A program made the position numbers and the translations under genes. From NCBI GenBank assembly GCA_035252905.1, contig DATFCQ010000051.1, positions 3,557 through 67,556 on the forward strand: a DNA stretch of 64,000 nt, in the 5' to 3' direction. Origin of the DNA: AP-15 sp035252905. Lineage in GTDB: Bacteria > Pseudomonadota > Alphaproteobacteria > ATCC43930 > CGMCC-115725. Under the pieces are notes generated by a model. That model saw only the letters and a list, made by a program, of their open reading frames with translations. It did no database searches and was not told where the DNA came from. Shown here piece by piece: positions 34,753 through 44,222 of this stretch. Each line of letters opens with the position of its first letter. Within the stretch, counting starts at the first letter, position 1.

Positions 34753-35748
34753 TCACGCGTCGCGCAGGCGCAACACCGCGCGGCCGTCGATATGGCGATC
34801 GCGCACGGCGGCCAAGGCCGTGCCGGCCTGTTCCAGCGGGAACAGCGCTGCCGGCGCCGGCTTGATGAGGCCAAGCGCGTAATAGCCGAACACTTCGGCA
34901 TAGCAGGTTGCCAGCTCGTCCGGCCGGCGGCGACGGTAATCGCTGATCTGCAATCCGCTGATTTCGATGTTCTTCACCAGCAGGTAATTGGTCTTGAGCG
35001 TCGGAATGCCGCCGGCGGCAAAGCCGATCACAACAAGTCGGCCGCACCAGGCGAGCGCGCGGATCGCCGCCGCGAACACCTCGCCGCCGAGCGGGTCGAT
35101 GACGACATCGGCGCCGCGCCCGCCGGTCTCGGCATGGACCTGCTCGCGCAAGCTGTCGCGCAGGTTCGGCCGCGACAGGTCGACGACCGCATCGGCCCCC
35201 GCCTCGCGCGCCGCTTTCTCCCGCTCCGGCCGGGAGATCCCGGCCAGGACGCGCGCACCCATCGCATGGGCGAGCTGCACCGATGCGCGGCCGACGCCGC
35301 CCGCGGCGCCGAGCACCAGAACGGTCTCGCCGGGCACGAGCCGGGCGCGCCGGCGCAGCGCCATCCACGACGTATCGTAGACAAGGGAAAGCGCGGCGGC
35401 CTCGACAAAGGACATGGACCGCGGCAGGCGGTAGCATTGCTCGGCCGCGACCGCGACCGCCTCGGCATAGCCGCCGGTTTCGGCCATCGCCAGGACCCGG
35501 TCGCCGATGCCGAGGCTTGTCGCCCCCGGTCCCAGCGCCGCGACAACCCCGGCCGGACCCTTTCCCGGGACGAACGGGCGCGCAGGCAGGAACTGATAGG
35601 TGCCGCCGACCACCAGCAGGTCGACGTAATTGACCGGCGCGGCATGGGTCTCGACCAGGACCTGGCCGGGCTCCGGGGACGGCGTCGGCGCCTCGCCGAC
35701 GCGCAGCCCCTCGGGCGGACCGAATTCCTCGACGACGATCGCCCGCAC
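34753..35748 (-). CDS. NADPH:quinone oxidoreductase family (zinc-free MDR) protein
   Basis: A 331-residue medium-chain dehydrogenase/reductase with the cofactor loop GAAGGVGRASVQLA and N-terminal MRAIVVEEFGPPE. It lacks the structural zinc cysteines, as do quinone and enoyl reductases of this group. It likely reduces an enone, quinone or enoyl-CoA with NADPH. The GTG start 35748 is 4 bases after the stop of the CoA-ligase gene and overlaps its ribosome site GGAGGG, so translation is coupled. Part of the six-gene operon. Confidence 0.9.
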   Translation of the reverse strand: MRAIVVEEFGPPEGLRVGEAPTPSPEPGQVLVETHAAPVNYVDLLVVGGTYQFLPARPFVPGKGPAGVVAALGPGATSLGIGDRVLAMAETGGYAEAVAVAAEQCYRLPRSMSFVEAAALSLVYDTSWMALRRRARLVPGETVLVLGAAGGVGRASVQLAHAMGARVLAGISRPEREKAAREAGADAVVDLSRPNLRDSLREQVHAETGGRGADVVIDPLGGEVFAAAIRALAWCGRLVVIGFAAGGIPTLKTNYLLVKNIEISGLQISDYRRRRPDELATCYAEVFGYYALGLIKPAPAALFPLEQAGTALAAVRDRHIDGRAVLRLRDA

Positions 35749-35752
35749 GCCC

Positions 35753-37402
35753 TCAGCCCTCCGCCGCCGCGGGCCGGAACCGCACCGGGATCGGCTGCGC
35801 CAGACCCTCCGCGACCCGGCGCGCCAATTCGCGCTTCACCACCTTGCCGCTGGCGGTCAGCGGCAGTTCGGCGAGCGTCAGCAGGAATTCGGGCATGTCG
35901 TAGCGCGACAATCCGGCCCAATCGAGATGCGCCAACAAGGCCTGCGGGTCGAGCGGACTGTCCGGGCGCATCACCAATGCGAGACAGACGCGCTCGCCGA
36001 GCCGCGGGTCGGGGATTGCAAAGGCGGCCGCCCGCTCGACCGCCGCGTGGCGCAATGCCAGGGCTTCGATCGGAGCCGGATGGATATTGCGCCCGCCGCG
36101 GATGATGACGTCCTTCTTGCGGCCGGTGATGCGCAAACAGCCGGCCTCGTCGATCTGCCCGAGATCGCCGGTCATGAACCAGCCGGCGCTGTTGAAGGCG
36201 GCCTCGGTTGCCCTCTGGTCGTCGAAATAGCCGAGCATCAGACTGGCGCCCCTGCCGCCGATCTCGCCGATCTCGCCCGGGGCGGCCTCGACGTCGGGGT
36301 TGTCCCGACGCCAGATGCGGATCTCGTAGCCTGCGCAGGCGCGGCCGCAGGTCAGCGCGATCCGCTCCGGGGGATCGTCGGGCAGGGTGTACTGGTGCGA
36401 GCAGGTCTCGGTCATGCCGTAGCCGCTCTGCGGCACCACGCCGTGACGCAGCAACTCTTCGATGAGCGGTGCCGGCGCCGCGGCGCCGGAGATGCGAAAG
36501 CCGCGCACCGCCCCGAGACGCCGGATACTCCGGGCGCGCAGTTCCGCCAACAGGTCGACGGCATGGGTCGGCACGCCGAACAGAAAGGCGGCTCCGGTCT
36601 CCGTCAGCCGGTCGATGAGGCTGCCGCCGCGCGGCAGGTCGTGCACGACGAGTTCGCCGCCCGAGAGGGCGGTGATCAAGGCGCCGAGACCGAGATTGTG
36701 CGACAGCGGGCTCAACGTGTAGAGCACCGCACCCTCCAGCCGCCAGTCGCGCGCCATCATCCGCGCCGTGGCAAGGAGGGTGTTGTCGCTGTGCAGGACG
36801 CCTTTCGGCTCTCCGGTCGTGCCGGAGGTGAAGGGCAGATAGATGATCTGATTGGCGTCGCGGCTTGCGGAAAGCAAAACCCCGGCGCCGGGCAGATCGG
36901 CGAACGGCGCGGCCTCGGCCGGGCCGACTCGACAGGTCCAGCGCAGAAAGTCGCGGCCGGCCAGTTCCTCGAAAATGTCGCGCCGGTCGGCGTCGGCGCC
37001 CCAGCCCGGCGCGGCGATCACCGCTGCGGCGCGCATCCGGTCGACCAGGGCGACGACCTCGGCGACAGTATGGTCGCGATGCAATGACGGGCAGCAGACA
37101 TAGCCGTTGCGCGAGCAGGCGAGGAGCGCGATCGCGGTCTCGACCCGGCTCGGCAGCCACACGGCAACCCGCTCCCCCGCGCGCAGCCCGTGCCCGGCGA
37201 GATGAGCGGCCAGACGGTCGGCGGCCGCGACCAATGCCCGATAGGTCAGGCGGCGATGACGGTCGCGCACGGCGAAGGCGCCGGGCGTTGCCTGCGCATG
37301 GCGCAGGGCGAGCGCGTAGAGCGTTTCGTCGCCCCAAAACCCGGCCGCCGTGTAGGCGGCCAGCGCCGGCGCGTTCAGCAGGCTCAAGAGGGGTCCGGTC
37401 AT
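35753..37402 (-). CDS. AMP-dependent acyl/aryl-CoA ligase
   Basis: A 549-residue member of the ANL (adenylate-forming) family. The P-loop-like FTSGTTGEPKG is near residue 195, YGMTETC lies in the middle, and TGDLGQIDEAG and GRKKDVIIRGGRNI lie near the hinge, with a C-terminal Lys in LTASGKVVKRELA. It activates a carboxylic acid with ATP to its CoA thioester. The ATG 37402 has a weak ribosome site; GTG 37417 is an alternative. The upstream stop lies 25 bases away. In this operon it probably activates the acid made by, or entering, the decarboxylase steps. Confidence 0.92.
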   Translation of the reverse strand: MTGPLLSLLNAPALAAYTAAGFWGDETLYALALRHAQATPGAFAVRDRHRRLTYRALVAAADRLAAHLAGHGLRAGERVAVWLPSRVETAIALLACSRNGYVCCPSLHRDHTVAEVVALVDRMRAAAVIAAPGWGADADRRDIFEELAGRDFLRWTCRVGPAEAAPFADLPGAGVLLSASRDANQIIYLPFTSGTTGEPKGVLHSDNTLLATARMMARDWRLEGAVLYTLSPLSHNLGLGALITALSGGELVVHDLPRGGSLIDRLTETGAAFLFGVPTHAVDLLAELRARSIRRLGAVRGFRISGAAAPAPLIEELLRHGVVPQSGYGMTETCSHQYTLPDDPPERIALTCGRACAGYEIRIWRRDNPDVEAAPGEIGEIGGRGASLMLGYFDDQRATEAAFNSAGWFMTGDLGQIDEAGCLRITGRKKDVIIRGGRNIHPAPIEALALRHAAVERAAAFAIPDPRLGERVCLALVMRPDSPLDPQALLAHLDWAGLSRYDMPEFLLTLAELPLTASGKVVKRELARRVAEGLAQPIPVRFRPAAAEG

Positions 37403-37427
37403 CAAGCGCCGCCGCACAGGGCTGCTG

Positions 37428-38195
37428 TCAGCCGTTCGGCGGGGTTGGGGACCCGCTGTCGGGCCGGGTCAAGAGGTGGCCGCAGCCGGCCCTGGTCGCC
37501 CAGTATTCCCAACTGCGCCAGGTCTCGACCGAATAGGGGCTGTAGCCGCGGTTGCGGGCCGCGATCTCGCCTTGCGACAGATATTTGATCTCGCCGCCCA
37601 GCTGCCTGGCGCGCATCAGTGCGCGCGCATTGCGCGGCAGGTAGACCGACAGCCGCACGACCTCGATCAACGAGCGCGCGGCGGCGGCAAAGCCGTGGCC
37701 GCGCATCAATGCGACGTTGTTCGCGCCGAGGCATTTTGCCAGATCCTCCGCCTGCGCCATGTTGGTGACGAGCAGGTTGGTGTCGCCGAACCCGTCGGCG
37801 ATGTCCCAGACCGGCACCTCGGGGCCGATAAAGCTGCCCGAATGGATCACCGGGCGCAGCTTTGCCCCCTCGGCGATGCCGAAGGGCAGGGTGTCCTCGG
37901 CATGGGCATGAACGACGGCCATGACCTCCGGCCGCGCTGCGAAGATCGCCGCATGGATGAAGCGCTCGAGATAAAGGCTGCGCCCCTCGTCGCGCACCGG
38001 CCGACCGTCGAGGTCGAGCTCGACAATGTCTTCGGGGCCGACCAGCTCCGGGGCAAGCGAGCGGGCGATCAGAAAGCGGTCGAGGTTGTCGGGGTGACGG
38101 ACGCTGACATGACCGTAGGCGTCGACGACCTCCTCCCTGGCGAGGATCCGGTTGGCGATCACGAGGTCCTGGACCAAGGTATCGAGAGTGCTCAT
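37428..38195 (-). CDS. class II aldolase/adducin family protein
   Basis: A 255-residue protein with the class II aldolase zinc site: VVHAHAED (two His), MRGHGFA (third His) and an early AYGHVSVRH motif. Relatives are fuculose- or ribulose-phosphate aldolases, but members of this length in aromatic operons act as decarboxylases, e.g. on 3,4-dihydroxyphthalate. ATG 38195 follows GAGAGG. It is the first gene of the operon that runs to 32,679, and the intergenic region to its right should contain the operon promoter. Confidence 0.88.
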   Translation of the reverse strand: MSTLDTLVQDLVIANRILAREEVVDAYGHVSVRHPDNLDRFLIARSLAPELVGPEDIVELDLDGRPVRDEGRSLYLERFIHAAIFAARPEVMAVVHAHAEDTLPFGIAEGAKLRPVIHSGSFIGPEVPVWDIADGFGDTNLLVTNMAQAEDLAKCLGANNVALMRGHGFAAAARSLIEVVRLSVYLPRNARALMRARQLGGEIKYLSQGEIAARNRGYSPYSVETWRSWEYWATRAGCGHLLTRPDSGSPTPPNG

Positions 38196-38470
38196 GACCG
38201 GTCCTCTCGGAAAGGAGCCGCCGGCAACGCGGCCCGCCCACGATACCACAACGCGCCCTCGCAAGCCGACCGGCTCTGGCCGCTTTCGGCTGGTCAGCGG
38301 CGCGCGAATGGAGAGGGCGAGGCACACGGGCCGAATGATCGCCGCCACCTTCGAGAGCTGCAGCGAGGCGGCGAAGGAGAAACAGCGGATTGTCAAACGC
38401 AGGCTCGGTCACGGTTACGACGCCCGAGCATGACGAGCCACCGGCAGCATGCGCCGGTGGGCGGCGGCAA

Positions 38471-38962
38471 TTACCCCGGCTTGTCGTCTGCGGCCTCGAA
38501 CCTCTGCACCGCCTCGGGGGCCTGTGCCGCGGCCAGCAGCGCCGGCCAGTCGGCAGGCGGATTTCCGCGCGCCAGCATCCGGGCAAACACGGCATAGGGG
38601 TCCGTATCGGCACCAGCCTTGCGCAGCGTGTCGCGGTCATTGACCCAGGCGTAGACGATCACCTTGGCCCGCGAATGGGCCCGGAAGAACAGCCGGAAGC
38701 GATTGCCGCCGAACTTGGCCCGAAACCAGTACCGGTGCGCCGGCCCCAGCGTATTGCCCTGGCGAAACTCCGGGGCCAGAGGGTCGCGCGGGATGCGGTC
38801 CAGCACCAGGCCGCGCAGCGCCGCCAGCAGGCGGGCGTCGGCCTTTCCCCGCCAGCCCTGCGGATCGGATCGCTTGGCCCGCTCCACGGCGCCGAGCAGC
38901 CGTTCGAGCTGGTCCAGGAACAGGGGATGGGCGTAGAGGCGCCAACCGTGCCGTTCCAGCAC
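38471..38962 (-). CDS. yhaV: type II toxin YhaV
   Basis: A 163-residue RelE-superfamily-like ribonuclease toxin. The YhaV pattern is plain: WRLYAHPLFLDQLERL, NTLGPAHRYWFRAKFG, RFRLFFRAHSRAKVIVYAWVND and YAVFARMLARGNPP (given in parts). It cleaves RNA and inhibits growth unless bound by PrlF. The GTG 38962 start is 15 bases downstream of the antitoxin stop with a poor ribosome site, as expected for coupled translation that keeps toxin below antitoxin. The C-terminal tail AAAQAPEAVQ is slightly longer than usual. Confidence 0.92.
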   Translation of the reverse strand: MLERHGWRLYAHPLFLDQLERLLGAVERAKRSDPQGWRGKADARLLAALRGLVLDRIPRDPLAPEFRQGNTLGPAHRYWFRAKFGGNRFRLFFRAHSRAKVIVYAWVNDRDTLRKAGADTDPYAVFARMLARGNPPADWPALLAAAQAPEAVQRFEAADDKPG

Positions 38963-38977
38963 CGCGCCACGCGTCCG

Positions 38978-39319
38978 CTACAGGCTGACCTCGTCCGTGA
39001 TCGGCGCGTCCGGGTCCACCTCTCCCACCTCGGCCGCGAGCGTCTCCAGGCGGTCCGCCAGGGTTTCCGGGAGCGGGTGCACGGCCTCGGCCGGCCGGGA
39101 GGCCAGATCGGCCGCCAACAGCGCCAGAAAGGGCGCCAGCGCCGGGTCCGTGGCTTCGTCCTCCGGCGGCAGGGCGTGAACGGTGACGCGCCCGCCCTCA
39201 ACCCGGAACGCAATGCGCCCGCCGTAGCTGACGCCGAGCGCCTGACGCACGGCCTTGGGCACGGTGGTCTGGCCACGAGCGGTGATCGTGCAGACTTCTT
39301 CGACCACGGCAGATGACAT
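38978..39319 (-). CDS. prlF: antitoxin PrlF (SpoVT/AbrB domain)
   Basis: A 113-residue protein with an N-terminal swapped-hairpin AbrB domain (TITARGQTTVPKAVRQALG and GRIAFRVEGGRVTV) and an acidic C-terminal tail DPDAPITDEVSL that binds the toxin. PrlF neutralises YhaV and represses their shared promoter. The gene order antitoxin-toxin on the minus strand is canonical. Only 15 bases separate it from yhaV. The promoter should lie in the 218-base region to the right, shared with the divergent CoA-transferase. Confidence 0.93.
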   Translation of the reverse strand: MSSAVVEEVCTITARGQTTVPKAVRQALGVSYGGRIAFRVEGGRVTVHALPPEDEATDPALAPFLALLAADLASRPAEAVHPLPETLADRLETLAAEVGEVDPDAPITDEVSL

Positions 39320-39537
39320 GACACGCTTCCTGGCCGCCTCCGAGAGACACCAATGTAATGCGCCCTCCTTACTTTCTCAAGGAATGCGCTCGACCCGCCG
39401 CAGACGTGGTCAGAGGACGGGGCGCCTTCCGACGGGCAATGCCGCGCCGCCGGCAGCGTCAAAATCGAGCGGCGTTGACACCCGCGCCTCGGCACCGGCA
39501 AGCTGCCCGCCATGATACAGGCGCAGCAGTCCCGCTG

Positions 39538-40734
39538 ATGTCGGCCGGCGCCAACAGACCGCTCGCCGGCATCGTCGTGCTCGATTTCGGCCAGGTCTAT
39601 CAGGGGCCGTACGCGACCCTCTTGATGGCCAAGGCCGGGGCTGACGTGATCAAGATCGAGCCGCCGCAGGGCGAGCCGCTGCGTCGGCGGGCGCCGCCGG
39701 GCAAGAGCACGACCTTCCCGATCGCGATGCTGAACTCGAACAAGCGCGCGATCACATTGAACCTGAAGCACGAGCGCGGCCGCGCGCTGTTGTTCCGGAT
39801 GGTCGAGCGCGGCGACGTGCTGTTGGAGAATTTCGCGCCCGGGGTCATGGACCGGCTCGGCGTCGGCTGGGAGGTCTTGCATAGGGTCAACCCGCGCCTC
39901 GTCTACGCCTCGGGCTCGGGTTACGGCCTCTCGGGGCCCGACCGCGACAATCTGGCGATGGATCTGACGATCCAGGCGGTGTCGGGGCTGATCGCGGCGA
40001 CCGGCTTTGCGGACGGGCCGCCGGTCAAGGCCGGCCCGGCGGTCGTCGATTTCCTCTCCGGGATCCATCTCTATGCCGCCACTCTGACCGCGCTGTTCGA
40101 GCGCGAGCGCACCGGCCGCGGCCGCCTCGTCGAGGTGGCGATGCAGGAGGCCGCCTATGCGACCCTGACCTCGCAGCTGCACGCCTGTTTCGACACCGGC
40201 AAGGCGCCGCCGCGGACCGGCAACGCCAGCCACGGCCGCGTGCCGCTCAACGTCTATCCGACCCAGGACGGCTACGTCGCGATCAACATCGCGGTCGAGG
40301 AGCATTGGCACAATCTGTTGCGGGCGATGGGACGCGAGGATCTGCGCGACGACCCGCGCTTTGTCGACAACGCGGCGCGCGTTGCCAACCGGGAGGCGAC
40401 CGACGCATTGGTCGCGGCGTGGACGCAGACGCTCGGCAAGGGGGAGGCGTTCGCGATCGCCAAGCGGCACCGCATCCCGCTGGCGCCGGTGCGCGAGGTC
40501 GACGAGGTCATGCGCGACCGCCACATGCACGAGCGCGGCATGCTCGAATGGATCGAGCACGACGAGATCGGCCGCCTCGTCGTGCCGACGACGCCGCTGC
40601 GCATCCACGGCGCCGACCCGGTCGAGACCGTGCCGAGCCCGAAGCTCGGCCAGCACAACCGCGAGATCTACGGCGACTGGCTCGGAGTGTCGGCCGCTGA
40701 GATCGCCGCGCTCGAACAAGACGGCGTCATCTGA
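39538..40734 (+). CDS. class III (CaiB/BaiF) CoA-transferase, single domain
   Basis: A 398-residue CoA-transferase with LAGIVVLDFGQVYQGPYAT at the N-terminus, SNKRAITLNLK and the candidate catalytic Asp142 in AMDLTIQAVSG. The length is normal for one family III subunit, which forms interlocked homodimers. Transfers CoA between acids, e.g. from succinyl-CoA. The ATG 39538 has only a weak ribosome site. It stands alone between the toxin-antitoxin pair and a restriction gene, so its pathway is not evident. Confidence 0.93.
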   Translation: MSAGANRPLAGIVVLDFGQVYQGPYATLLMAKAGADVIKIEPPQGEPLRRRAPPGKSTTFPIAMLNSNKRAITLNLKHERGRALLFRMVERGDVLLENFAPGVMDRLGVGWEVLHRVNPRLVYASGSGYGLSGPDRDNLAMDLTIQAVSGLIAATGFADGPPVKAGPAVVDFLSGIHLYAATLTALFERERTGRGRLVEVAMQEAAYATLTSQLHACFDTGKAPPRTGNASHGRVPLNVYPTQDGYVAINIAVEEHWHNLLRAMGREDLRDDPRFVDNAARVANREATDALVAAWTQTLGKGEAFAIAKRHRIPLAPVREVDEVMRDRHMHERGMLEWIEHDEIGRLVVPTTPLRIHGADPVETVPSPKLGQHNREIYGDWLGVSAAEIAALEQDGVI

Positions 40735-41016
40735 GCCGGCGCGGCGGGCGCCGACGGCTCGTCCACTATTTTTTAAGATCGGAAGCGGAAATTCGCGATC
40801 GTCCGCTTCGCGCCGGACCCTCGCTTGATGCCGATGGCGCCGCGAGATCACGACGTAACTTGCCGTTTTGACCTGATCAATCGGGAGCACGATTACCCTT
40901 ACGCAATGGTGAGGCTCCTCCCGAGCGGATCATCGAAAAGAGAGGGTGCTCGGACAACGGGTAGCCCCGTGTCGGGGATGTGCTCACAACGCCTCAACCT
41001 AAAGGGGGACACAGCG

Positions 41017-42681
41017 ATGCAACTCAATCCCCGGCAAGTCACTTTGCACAGCCTGCTGCTTGGTCGCCTGTTCCGAATTCCCGACTATCAACGAGCCTAC
41101 GCATGGGAGACCAAACAGCGAGGAGACCTCTTCAACGACATTGATGAGGTGCAGCGGTCGGGACAGGATCACTTTATGGCTACGGTGGTGTGTTTGGCGC
41201 GGGATAAACGCCAGATCGTCGCGGACGAGTACCAAGCAGTCGATGTCGTCGACGGTCAGCAACGTCTGACAACTCTGGTAATCTTGCTCAAAGCAGTTGA
41301 GAAGGCTCTGGACGCAAAGCAATCCGATGAAGGGAAAATCAAGCGCGAAATTGGCGAGCTACTTGTCAAAGGCGACGAGCACTCCCTGCTCCTTCTTCAG
41401 ACCAACCACGATAGCAGTAGCGTATTCATTGATTATCTTCGCCGAGGTCGCATTCATAATGCAAAAAATATCAAAACAGCAGCTGACTATAATTTGGTTA
41501 TGGCAGCAATTGAGTGCGAGTTGTTCGTGAGTCGGTGGCAAGAAGAGTCGGGTCTAATCGCTCTAGTGGCGATACTAAGAAATAGATTATCATTAATATA
41601 TCACGAACTACTCGATGAATCCGTTGTATATAGGGTATTTGAAGTACTTAACAGCCGTGGCCTTGATGTTAAATGGATAGATAAAGTCAAGAGCCAGCTA
41701 ATGGCTCTAATTTTCATTCACGCAGATAATGGTGCTCGCGCAGATGCGATTAATGAGATGCATGTGATCTGGAAGGACATCTACTGGACGCTTGGACTTC
41801 GCGGTGATCTAGGGGACGAAGCGCTGCGCTTTGCCGGGACGTGGAAGGCACCTCAACGCCCAAATCGCGCACTGAGTCAGGAGGCAGCGTCAGAAGCCAT
41901 ACTTGGTGCAGCCGGAACAGCGCTGAGCACAATCAACGATGCGGGTCGCTGGCTGAAAGCCGTCGTCGAGGCAGTGAACAAGCTAAATCGAAACGTCCGT
42001 TTGAGCGCAGTCACCCGGATTGTCCACGCTCGTTTTGTTGCGACCGCGATCCTATTGCGGGAATTCCCCCCGGATATCGAAGCGCGCCTTCTCGGTCAAT
42101 GGGAACGAGTCACGTTCCGCATCTTCGGGCTCTACGGTGCTGACACTCGCTTTAAAGTTGGTGACTATATCCGGCTAGGATATGATGTAATCGCCCGAAA
42201 GTTAGGGCCCGAACCGATCTCCGCTGCTCTGAAGAAGTTGGGTAATGGCTATTCGATTGAGGAAATATGGGAAGATATCGATTGGACGCAGTGTTACGAA
42301 GGTTGGACAGAAGAACTTCGGTACCTCATGTTTCGATACGATGAATATCATGCAAAGAAGGCCGGAGAAAAGATCAATATCGGACAATGGAATAAGATAT
42401 GGGAGGTCGATCCGTCCAAATCGATTGAACACATTACGCCGCAAAATTCGGAAGAGGACTACGTGCACCACCTCGGGAATCTGACAATGTTACCGCCCGG
42501 TGTAAATTCATCGCTCAAAGACAAACCACCAGCAGAAAAGGCGGCAACATACAGACAATGTGGTTTGCGGGGCACGGTAGCCGTTGCGAACATGATCGAG
42601 GCCAGAACCTGGAACGAGGCTTCTGTACTGGCTCGCGCCGCCGAAATCGAAGCGTTTGTGCGGGAGGAATGGGCGGATTAA
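41017..42681 (+). CDS. DUF262/DUF1524 protein, GmrSD-type restriction nuclease-like
   Basis: A 554-residue protein. The N-terminal DUF262 has IPDYQRAYAWE (21-31) and VVDGQQRLTTL, a ParB-like NTP-using fold. The C-terminal DUF1524 has an HNH-like nuclease site SIEHITPQN (from 469, His472) and HHLGNLTML. In GmrSD enzymes this pair cleaves modified (glucosylated hydroxymethylcytosine) phage DNA. Related DUF262 systems have other targets. ATG 41017 follows AAAGGGGGA. Base composition is clearly more AT-rich than its neighbours, with codons such as AGA, TTA and ATA, pointing to recent acquisition. Single gene, no partner. Confidence 0.9.
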   Translation: MQLNPRQVTLHSLLLGRLFRIPDYQRAYAWETKQRGDLFNDIDEVQRSGQDHFMATVVCLARDKRQIVADEYQAVDVVDGQQRLTTLVILLKAVEKALDAKQSDEGKIKREIGELLVKGDEHSLLLLQTNHDSSSVFIDYLRRGRIHNAKNIKTAADYNLVMAAIECELFVSRWQEESGLIALVAILRNRLSLIYHELLDESVVYRVFEVLNSRGLDVKWIDKVKSQLMALIFIHADNGARADAINEMHVIWKDIYWTLGLRGDLGDEALRFAGTWKAPQRPNRALSQEAASEAILGAAGTALSTINDAGRWLKAVVEAVNKLNRNVRLSAVTRIVHARFVATAILLREFPPDIEARLLGQWERVTFRIFGLYGADTRFKVGDYIRLGYDVIARKLGPEPISAALKKLGNGYSIEEIWEDIDWTQCYEGWTEELRYLMFRYDEYHAKKAGEKINIGQWNKIWEVDPSKSIEHITPQNSEEDYVHHLGNLTMLPPGVNSSLKDKPPAEKAATYRQCGLRGTVAVANMIEARTWNEASVLARAAEIEAFVREEWAD

Positions 42682-42784
42682 AACAGCGCGGTAAGGCTGG
42701 CTCCTGAATAGCGGCGCATGCGACCCGGACCAGGAACAGGTTGGACACGAAGAGTTCGCGCTACCGCTAGGCTTTACGCTGCAT

Positions 42785-43855
42785 TCACCAGCGCGCCGTC
42801 GCGCGGGCGCCGGGCGCGATGACCGCGTCCGGCAGAACCGACTCGTTCGCCATGTGCTGGTAGCTCTTGCGGGCAAACCACAGCGCATAATCGCCGAAGC
42901 GGATCGGCGGGTATTTCGGCGGGGTGTCGGCCGTGCGGCAGGTCGGCAGGCAGTCGATGATCGTGTCGTGATCGGGGTCGCAGAAGAACGGGATCGCATA
43001 GCGCACGCGGCCGGAGACGTTGCGCACGCGATGCGGCGTCGACAGAAACCGCTCGTTCGTCCAGCGATGCAGGATGTCGCCGCCGTTGACGACAAAGGCG
43101 CCCTCGACGCCGGGCGCGTCGACCCATTGCCCGCTCGGCAACAGGATCGACAATCCCGGCACGGGGTTCGGCGGCAGCAGTGTCATGAACCCGGAATCGG
43201 TGTGCGGCACGAGGCTCGCCAGCGTTTCGTCCGACCCGTCGATGACCGGATAGCGCGACATGCGCAGGATCATGTGCGGCTCGGCAAAACAGGCGTCGAA
43301 GAAATCGGCCGATAGGCCGAGCGCCGAGGCGTAGAGCGGCACCAGCCGGCGGCATAGCGCCTCCAGGGTCCGCATGTATGCGAGCGCCGTCTCGCGGAAG
43401 CCGGGCAGATCGTCGGGCCATTGGTTGAGGCCGTGAAAGCGCCGGTTGGCGATGACGGCCGGATCGTCGGGGGTCCGCTCGCGGCGCAGGAAATAGGCCT
43501 CGTTCCGGCTCGGCTTCCGGCCCGCTGCGGCGGCCTGCGGCGCCGGCGTCTCGGAGATCGGCAGATAGCCGATATTGTGCTCGTCGACCCTCAGCGCGAG
43601 CTTCTTCGCTATCGGCTGGGCATGAAACCCGGCTGCCGCCGCGTAGGTCCGGTCGATCAGCGCTTGCGGCACGCCGTGGCCCGCGAGGTAGTAGAAGCCG
43701 ACCTTCTCGAAGGCCCAGCGCAATTGCGCGGCGGCCTTGCGACTGGCCTCGGCGTCGCCGGCGAGATGGCCGGCGACGTCAATCAGCGGGAGCGCGCCGG
43801 CAATCAGCGGCGCCGGCGGCAGATCGGTTGCAGCGAGCGCCATCGTTTGCGTCAT
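42785..43855 (-). CDS. 2-oxoglutarate/Fe(II)-dependent oxygenase (isopenicillin N synthase-like)
   Basis: A 356-residue oxygenase with an N-terminal DIOX_N region (LPLIDVAGHLAG, GFYYLAGHGVP) and the 2-His-1-carboxylate iron site His218-x-Asp220 (PHTDSGF) and His275 (TPHRV). Arg285 (RVRYAIPFF) would bind 2-oxoglutarate. It hydroxylates or desaturates a small organic molecule; the substrate is unknown. ATG 43855 is used; an in-frame start 24 codons upstream lies in repeat DNA. Monocistronic. Confidence 0.92.
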   Translation of the reverse strand: MTQTMALAATDLPPAPLIAGALPLIDVAGHLAGDAEASRKAAAQLRWAFEKVGFYYLAGHGVPQALIDRTYAAAAGFHAQPIAKKLALRVDEHNIGYLPISETPAPQAAAAGRKPSRNEAYFLRRERTPDDPAVIANRRFHGLNQWPDDLPGFRETALAYMRTLEALCRRLVPLYASALGLSADFFDACFAEPHMILRMSRYPVIDGSDETLASLVPHTDSGFMTLLPPNPVPGLSILLPSGQWVDAPGVEGAFVVNGGDILHRWTNERFLSTPHRVRNVSGRVRYAIPFFCDPDHDTIIDCLPTCRTADTPPKYPPIRFGDYALWFARKSYQHMANESVLPDAVIAPGARATARW

Positions 43856-43924
43856 GTCGAGCCTCGCTCGAGTCGTGAGAGGTTGTGAAAGAACCAAGTC
43901 GGGGCGGAAATCGGCAAATTCCTC

Positions 43925-44140
43925 CATCGTCGTCCCGGCCCACGGGTCTGCGCGGAGCCTGTCTTCGGGCCACGCGAAGCGCGGACCCGGGGGCGCGGCC
44001 CGAGGATAAACTCCGGCCGGGACCCACTTCTCCGCCGCTCGGAATTTTCAGGCAATGGCAATGCGGGACCACCCATCGATGGCTCGTGCCTCGGAAGCCT
44101 GGACCCCGGCCTTCGCCGGGGTGACGAGAAGAGAGACGGC
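43925..44140. repeat. intergenic palindromic repeat block
   Basis: The 367-base gap between the oxygenase and VOC genes holds GC-rich inverted segments. One is TCGTCCCGGCCC, matched by GGCCGGGACC near 44,019. A second is CCCCGGCCTTCGCCGGGG at about 44,104. This is the common alphaproteobacterial dispersed palindrome type. No gene is supported here. Confidence 0.5.
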
Positions 44141-44222
44141 GTTGGGATCCTTTCACGCGCTCTGAGTCCGGGCTGCGATCACTGATATCCTGGTGAGGTG
44201 CGCGGCCGAGATCTGCGGCTGT

